A program made the translations under genes and the position numbers. Below are positions 48,601 through 57,600 of a stretch of DNA of 64,000 nt, in pieces (within the stretch, counting starts at the first letter, position 1; each line of letters starts with the position of its first letter). The stretch lies in the NCBI GenBank assembly GCA_026545225.1, contig CM048848.1, forward strand, positions 15,365,353 through 15,429,352, written 5' to 3'. Under the pieces are notes generated by a model. That model was not told the origin of the DNA, did no database searches, and worked only from the letters and a program-made list of their open reading frames with translations. Source of the DNA: Cornus controversa. Lineage: Eukaryota; Streptophyta; Magnoliopsida; Cornales; Cornaceae.

Positions 48601-51600
48601 ATGGTGAAAGGATGTATTTGTAATTTGCAGTCACCTTTAGTGGCAATATGACAAAATGTACTTTGCACATTTTCAATATTGTGGAGGACTTTTTTTTTTT
48701 TTTGTGGGTAATATCGTGATGGATTTTTCACTAGATCAGGGGTAATATGCACAATATCCATATTACTTGCCACGGGGGTTGCATTTTACCCTTTTCAAAT
48801 AAATTGTCAAATATATTGACTAGACACATTTGGGTAACATAAATGCTCAATATTGACTGTCAAAGATATAAGCTAAATTGAGAGAACTATTAGAGAGAGA
48901 GAGAGAAGTATAATCTGTATTTTATATCCCAAAGGGTGATTACAATCTCAATATATAGTATTCTCAAGAAATAAAATAAGAAAAGCAACAATATATGGAA
49001 GCATAAATTATGCCCCTAATTAAGGAATAATTGATCAAGCCTCTAATCAAGGAAGAGTTGACTATTAGTTGTCAACACTCCCCCTCAAGCTAGAGAGTAG
49101 ATGTCAATAACTCCTAGCTTGCGATAGATAGAATCAATGGCATGCTTTGAAAGAGCCTTAGTAAAGAGATCTGCTAATTGATTACCAGATGATACGAACG
49201 AAGTCGCAATTTCTTTGGAAGTCACCTTAGAATGAATGAAATGACAATCAACCTCGATATATTTGGTTCAATCATGAAAAATTGGGTTATTGGCAATCTC
49301 AATAGCTGCCTAGTTATCACAGTAGAGAAGAGATGAGTCTTGAACTGAAAACCTAAATTCTTGTAATAAAGTTCTCAACCAAGTTAGCTCACATAAAGTA
49401 TAAGCCATTGCACGGTACTCAGCTTTAGCACTAGATCGCGCCACAACCGACTGTTTCTTACTTTTCCAAGTTACTAGATTGCCTCCTATAAAAGTACAGT
49501 AACCAGTCATTGAATGTCTGCCTGAAGGAGAACCTGCCCAATCAGAATCAGTGTAACCTTCAATGCGCAGATGTCCAGACGACTGATAGAAAAGACCATG
49601 ACTTGAAGCTCCTTTGAGATACTTCAAAATCCGTATAACCACCTCCATGTGAGGGACTCGTGGACTGGCCATAAATTAACTCACAACACTGACTGCGTAG
49701 GCAATATCTGGACGAGTAATGGTTGGGTAAATAAACTTGCCTACAAGTCGTCTGAACATCTTTAGATCATCAACCAAGTCACCAACCTCAGGCAATAGCT
49801 ACCGATTAGTCTCCATGGGTGTTGTTGCAGGTTTAGAGCCAAGATAACCTGTATCCCTTAAGATATCAAGAGTATATTTTCTCTGAGATAAACAAATACC
49901 TTTCTTTGATCTTGCAACCTCAATACCAAGTAAATAACGGAGCTTGCCCAAATCTTTAGTGAGAAAACTCGAACCCAAATGACAAATCAAGGTCTGAATC
50001 CCCTCTTTGTCACTCCTAGTATTGACGATATCATCCACATAGACCACCAAAATCACAATACCACCCTTTGTCTTTTTAAAGAAAACTGAATGATTAGCTT
50101 GACTTCTAGTCATGCCATCAGCAACCACTACCTTGCTAAATTTATCAAACCATGCACGAGATGATTGTTTGAGTCTATAAATAGACTTCTTGAGGTGTGT
50201 TTAGGTGACAAATGCACTCCCCTTTGGACTCAAACCCAGGAGGTTGAGCCATATACACTGTCTCGGTAAGATCACCATGAAGAAAAGCATTTTTGATATG
50301 GAGCTAATGGAGAGGCCAATCAGCAAGAGAGATAACTATGCGAACATAGTTTAGCTTAGCCACAGGAGAGAATGTCTCATTATAGTCAATGCCATAGGTT
50401 TGAGTGAAACCTTTAGCAACAAGGCTAGTCTTTAAACGATCAACAGTGCCATCAGGATCTTGTTTCACTTTGTGAAAACCCAACAACATGAGCACCCGCA
50501 GGCTTTGGAAGAAGATCCCAAGTATGATTCAATTGTAAGGCATGCATTTCCTCTTTCATAGGTTTCTGCCAGCCAGGATGGGAAAGAGCCTCCCTGTATG
50601 ACTTAGGAATAGTAACAGATGACAAGGATAAAGAGAGAGCTCGAAAAGAAGATGGCAAATGATTATAAGAAACAAAATGAGATCTAGGATGATCAGTACA
50701 AACCCTTCTACCTTTGCGAAATGCAATGGGAAGATCAAGATGTGAATTGCGAGGTGCGGAAGCAGTTGCGAAAAGTATTTTAGAACCTAGAGGGGGGGGT
50801 GAATAGGATCACTTGCTCGTTTGCTTAAATTTTAATTAATCCAATTTTAAGTCCAATTAATCAAACAATTAAAGCAAGCAAATAAATAAAGTGCAAGTAA
50901 AGAGAAGAATGCACCAGATATACGTGGAAACCCAAGGCGGGAAAACCACGGAGGGAGGCGGCAAGCCTCAGGAAACCAATCCACTATGATGAAGCAAAGT
51001 ACAACAGACTCTGTCTCAGTCTCACACCCCTCTTCACTCTGTCAAGGATCTGATGCGGAACACCTCAGGCTTATGATTGCGACAACACGTCCAACTACTG
51101 CAGACTTCCGGCTAACGTCACAATCCTTACAGAAAGGTTGCTGGAAGAACCAAAATACTCGGCAAGTATTTCGTTCCCTTCGTAGTGCGATCTGGTCACC
51201 TTTCTTCCTCAGCAAGCAAGCAAGCGAAGAATCATCAATCCAATGTTCTGATCAGCAAATAGATTTGATGCAGTCTCTGAGCAGCTAATCAGAAGTAGAA
51301 CACCATCCTAAATATCACTCGTGAAGTATGGATATGTATTATTAAAAATATATAGCCCTAATTATAATGTATAATTGTATATACTTTCTCTCTCTAAAAA
51401 TAATATTCCAGGGCATATTTTGTAGAGAAAATATGAATACATATATATAAGCAAGGAAGTTCTAATTCTATTTGGAAAAGAAGTTGAATACCAAAATAGA
51501 ACTTTCCTAGAAGTTTCAAACCCAATTGGAATCAGAATTTTCGTCAAAATCTATTTCCTATTTGGAACAGGCTAAGTGGGACCGGTGCCAAATAATTAGA

Positions 51601-54600
51601 ACCGGTGGGACTTTTTGTAAAACCTGTAGAAATTAAACTGCCGAGACAAGTTGGACCGGTCCTAAATATTGGGGACCGGTCCTACTTTGAAAAATCCTAA
51701 AATTTCCATTTAAATCCTGGTTTTTCAAAATAGGCTCGGAAATAAAAAGTGCAGAGTGTCCTCACCATTTTTACCTATACTATATGGTGTTCTAACTAAT
51801 TTATCAACCTCCATGCACTTGAGTGTCAGCTCGAAGTTGTCGATGATCGGTTACATAAAATAATACGAAAATTACAACTCAATCAATCAAGTTTTGATCA
51901 CCGAAATATGCCAATTACAAATTTATATCTCACACAAGATCAAACTCAGAAGGATGAACAATTGGATCTGTAGGCACCGAGGAAGATGATGGAGGATGCA
52001 AGGAAGGCTCTACCTATTTAACCACTGAGGCAGGTGGCAGAAGAGGTTTGTCTAGGGAAGTGGGAGGAGTAGAAGTAGTATTCCTTCGAGGTCGTCGAGT
52101 ATAGACCCTAGGAGCGGGAAGAGTATCAAGAACTGGAGATGGCAGAACAGTTTCTTGAAAAATAAGTTCCTTTACTTGACTACCCTCCTTAGAATAATAT
52201 GGAATATACTCATATAATGTTACATCAACACAAACAAAATATTTTTTCAAAGAAGGGCTGTAATATCTATATTCTTTTTGAGTGCAAGAATAGCCTAAAA
52301 ATATGCATTTGTGAGCTCGAGGGTCAAGCTTGTCCTATCTGGGATTTAAATTATGTACAAAGCAAACGCACCCAAACACTTTTGGAGGAAGAGAGAATGG
52401 GTCTTTATTCGGAAACATCATCTGAAAAGGTGATTTTCCTTTAAGGACCCGAGATGACATTCTATTCAATAGATATGCCGTAGTAAGAACTGCATCTCCC
52501 TAAATATATTTAGGTACATTCATTTGGATCACCAGAGCACGGGCAATAGCAAGTATTGGTCCATTCTTTCTTTCAACAATTCCGTTTTGTTGAGAAGTAT
52601 CAACACAGGAAGTCTGGCTCTGATACCATGTCAAAGATATAAGCTAATTGAGAGAACTATAGAGAGAGATATATATATATAATCTGTATTTCATATCCCA
52701 AAGAGTGATTACAATCTCAATGTAGTATTCTCAAGAAATAAAATAAGGAAAGCAACAATATATGGAAACATAAATTATGCCCCTAATTAAGGAATAATTG
52801 ATCAAGCCCCTAATCAAGGAAGAGTTGAGTATTAGCTATCACAACATTGACTAATGGATTGCTCTCACCAAATATTATTTTGTCAAGTTGGTTCATTTCA
52901 TTTAGTGAAAATGAAACAACAATATCAAAAGTTGTAGCCTAGTGGTATCTCCTCTAACATTCAAAGTGGAAGGTTGAGGGTTCAAGTCCCCATAGGGGCA
53001 AAGTGGGTGTGTGAGTTTTTTGTCAAAGGAAAATGAAACAACAATGTGATTGTTTTCCAGGGATACTCATCATTGGCCATTGCTTTAGTCCTACCAAAAT
53101 CAGGTCGTTTAGTTGCTTGTGAAAGGGATGCCACATCTCTTGAGGTTGCAAAAAGATTTTATGACCGAGCTGGTGTTTTGCACAAGGTGATATGTTTCTC
53201 TTTGCTACTGCTAGTAATGACTCCTTTTTCTCACTGTATTCTACTGCGATGGGATTGAAATGCATATCTATGTTAACTTATGGACCTAAAATTAAATATT
53301 TTTGCTACTCTTTTCTTCTTTAAGCTTTAGTTTTATTGTGCTGAGATAATTCTGACATCAGGTGGATGTGAAACATGGACTAGCAGCAGATGCTCTAAAA
53401 TCTATGATTCAGAATGGGGAAGCTTGCAGGTATTTCACATTATGAACCTCATTGTCATATGTAGTTATTGATGTTTAAACTATCATGCAATTTTTCTTCG
53501 TATGTGTGTGTTAAATGCAGCCCAGGTTAGGGGAGGTGAAAATTGAGCATTACTGTCCCCGAATAGTCATATGAATGGGTCACCTCACACGATCATATGG
53601 CATTTATATGCATATTCTTTGTGAGCCATTTACTGAGTTACTTTTCATCCTTGGGAGATATTTAAGACCAAATATTGTCTAGTTTCCCTTGGATGAACTA
53701 GCAGGTGTTTCAATTAATCCGCTCACATTGCATTTTCAGAACATTGTGTTTGGATGTTGTATCATGTGTAATCTGTGTTGCTTTGTATGTGTGGAAGTCT
53801 GCATGCAGGGGTGCTTTTTCTGAAGCAGTCCATGCATCTGTACTTAAATCAAATGTCATGATGAAAATTCATTACCTCATTGGGTATCAGATGTGAAAAC
53901 CCATGGTCACAAGTTTACTTACATGGATCAGGTGGGCATAATATAACAGAAAGGTCCCAATCAAATAACCCATACTGACCATGGGTTTAAACTGAACCCA
54001 ATAAAAAACTAAGTAATTAACCAACAACAACGAGCAAATGGACCCCCATTAATTTATAGAGTTGCCACTTGGCTTTAGGAAACTAAGAAACTGCCTCAGT
54101 TCCAATAGAAAGGCCTGATGAATAAAGATATGTTCCCCAACACCCTGATACCAAGTGAAGAAATAATATCTTGGATAACAAGCTCTGAAAGATACGAACA
54201 CAAAGAAACCCAGAGGATATGCAAATGTGTATCAAACTCTAGAGGGGTGAGTATGTCCAGTTTAAATTCTAGTTTCTTTTACCTTTATTTGACTAATCAC
54301 ATTCCAAAGTTTAATTCTTTTAATCAACAATAAAGATCCATCCACCACATAATGTTACAATAAAGTGAAGAAATAAAGAAAACGTAGCAATTTTACATGG
54401 AAAATTCAATTGGAAACAATCATGGACCTTATATGGTGCAAACAATCCACTATTAGAAAAGACTACAACTCTAGGATCCGAACTCTTACCCTCAGGAATT
54501 ACTTAAGTTGGTTTACCTTTGATATAGAATTGCGCCAAACCCTTGTCTTTAGAGGTCTTGTTGTTGTTGATTGAAAGATCGTATTCACATGATCCGCCCT

Positions 54601-57600
54601 TCTCATACTGATCGTTTGCCGACTTTTGCTCCTCCTAGGTAGCAAGCCGTTGTAGCTCAACCAAACTAAGGTTTTCACATGACGATTAAGATAGAATTTT
54701 TGTTGCTTAATTGCGCTTCAGAGATAATTGAACATCGTATGAAGATCACATACAAAACTAAGTTCACTCAACCCATATTGTGGGAGAAATAAAGACTCAC
54801 AAACTCTGAAGTACTTTTTTTTTTTTTGATAAATAAAATTTCATTAAAGAGCTCTCAAAGGGGAGCACACCCGTGGAACAACTGCACAAAAGAAAGCACT
54901 ATACCCCATACACTCAAACTATCAAAAAAATCCTCTACAAATGTAAATAAATGCCCTTTTGCCCAAAAAAATAATGAATTCAAAACAAAATAGAATGCTT
55001 CAGCACCCAAATTGGCGCTTCCACACCCTCAAAAGATCTCTGACTTACCCTCCCTTGTTATTGTTCATCCCTTCCAAAGCTCAATTTTCCATAGCACTAG
55101 CTGGTAAGACCCACTGCAACCTGCGAATAGACAAGAACATAGCCCAAACATCACCTATTACTGGGCAAAGCAATAAGAGATGAGTCACCAACTCCTTGGC
55201 TCTCTTGCACATACAACACCAGACATCACTTCTTCAAGTTGTTCATGGTCAGGATCTTCACTAACGCCCCCTACATCTGAAGAAAGCCACCTTGAGAGGG
55301 GCTTTTGTCTTTCTCATCGCTTTCTATGCAAATCCATCTTGCCTAACTCCTCTCCAACACCATCAATCATTGGCCGCCGTGTCCATCGACTGCCTATAGA
55401 TAAATCAAAGAAAGTTATTGCCACATCCATCTCCCAATCCTGAACCAGCCTGGTAAACTTAAAAGTATTGTTATTATTAGTAATAATAATTTTTTGTATA
55501 TTGTTATTAGAGACTAAGTAATCTTATATTTAGAAAACCGTACTAGGCTATACATAGCGTTTAGTGTTTGGAAACCCTCTAATTCTACTTAAAACATGTT
55601 TTAGAAAACTTTTTAAACTTGGAGACACGTAACTATCCTAAATTTTGCAGCTTGGATTGGTCTCGAACACATGGGGGATCTATCGAAACTCAATGGATTG
55701 GGAACAATCTCTATGAAAAGGGTTGTTCCCTCTTAGGCAGAATTCTCAAGATCAATCTTGTAAGCCTATGGGACCGATCTCTAAGTATCTTTCATAAAAA
55801 GTAAAACGTCCTTGAGCATAAAATCATACTAGAATACTAAAAATTTAGTTGTAAGGTCCACTCAAGTCATTTAATTTACCTAATGAGTGTTCCATATACC
55901 TTAAAACACAATCTTCAAGTGGTCTCCAAACAATCTTTGATCGTCATAGTTTAATCAATCTTCAAATAGATTGAAAGGTAAAGCATCATCGAACCACTTA
56001 AATTGAACAAAAATAAACAAAATGTTGTAACTGAGTTACAAATTGTTTTGATACAGTTAAGGTTTGCGTGTATGTGTTTCTAGGGTTAGATAAGAAAGGA
56101 AGAAGAAGAAGAAGAGAGAGAGAGGAGAGATTAAGGAATAGAATCTGATGGTTGTAGGGTTTCTACACCACCTCTTCTATAAATATATTACAATAATGCC
56201 CCAAAGTAAACATGTAATAACAAGTTGGAGCATACAGATAGGTTGAAACACAACTGCTGAAAGGCACCACGAGCTAACAACTTCGTAAGAATGTCACCCA
56301 GCCAATCATCAGAGGAAATATAGGGAGTAGCAATCAGCATTCGAATCAGCAAATCGTGAATGAAATGGCAACAACCTCTATATGTTTGGTAGTTGGTATG
56401 TTTGTGAAAAACAGGTTGCTAGCAATAAAGATAGCTGATTGATTATCACAACGCATCGGCATAGGAGAAGGAACATCAATGCCCATCTCTTGAAGAAAGC
56501 GAACTTACAACATTTCAAAAGCGGTGCGAGCTGCAGCACGATACTCAGCCTCAACATTAGAACGACCAACTATGGTCTGCTTTTTACTGCGTCAATAACA
56601 AGATTACTGCCAACAAATGTGTAATAACCAGGAGTAGATCACCTATCAAAGCGGTTGTCATCCCATTCCGCATCACTAAAACCTGGCACAAATAAGGAAG
56701 AAGAAGGCTTACACAACAGCCTACTTCCAGGTGCACCCTTTAAATAACGCAAAATACAACAAACAACCTCAAAGTGAGGTTGACAAGGAGCATGCATATA
56801 TTGACTCACCACTCCAGCAACATAAGTAAAATCGGGACGAGTAAGAGTTAGATAAATTAATTTTCCATCTAGGCGGCAGTATCGTCCAACAACTCCCCCT
56901 ACTCACCATCAAGTTTGACAATAGTGTTCATAGGAGTATCAACATGTTGAGTACCTAAGAGATCGGTCTCGGAAAGAAGATCGAGAACATATTTCCGTTG
57001 AGATAGTGAGATGGCCTAACAAGAATGAGCAACCTCAATACCAAGGAAATAGTGAAGTGCACCAAGGTCTTAAATACGGAATTGTAGATCCAAATGCCAT
57101 TTCAACATTTATTAAATCACTCCCAAAGATGATAATATCATCAACATAGACAATTACGACGATGGTGTTAAGAATGACGAACAAACATAGAATTATCAGA
57201 AGTGGAGCGCTAAAAGCCAAACTTAATAACCACAATGTTGAATCTATCAAACCAGGCACAAGAAGACTGCTATAGAGCATTTCACAGGTGACAAACTAGG
57301 TGCGCTCACTACCAGCAACCAAGCGTCTGATCCATGCAAACTTCCTCTTGTAGATTGCAATGAAGAAATTCATTCTTTATATCAAGCTAATATAAAGACC
57401 AAGAACAACAAACTGCCACAGAAAGAACCTGTACAGAGTTAAGACAAGCTACAGCAGAAAAAGTCTTTGAATAATCAACCCTTTAGTTTTGAGTGTACCC
57501 TTTGGCAACTAAACGCGCCTTAAGACACTCATTAGAGCCATTAGGAAGATACTTAAAGGTACTTTGGAGATGTAACAGTAAAACCACAAATTTTCATTTC

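Larger units (their letters stand above)
48859..52846 (-). mobile_element. Ty1/copia element (family B), internally deleted, in intron 3
   Basis: LTRs of 219 and 218 bp (48859-49077 and 52629-52846), TGTTG...TTGACA on the minus strand. Target duplication TTGAC at 48854-48858 and 52847-52851. The polypurine tract (GCTTGAGGGGGAG) lies inside the left LTR and the primer site (TGGTATCAGAGCC, 52617-52629) at the right one. A foreign solo LTR (50741-51934) sits within. Without it the element is only about 2.8 kb: gag, protease and the N-terminal half of integrase are missing. It is antisense to the O-methyltransferase gene. Confidence 0.93.

Noticed and set aside
52924-53028. True tRNA gene
   Set aside because: The A and B boxes are present but no acceptor stem pairs, and the 17-bp target duplications show a retroposed SINE.
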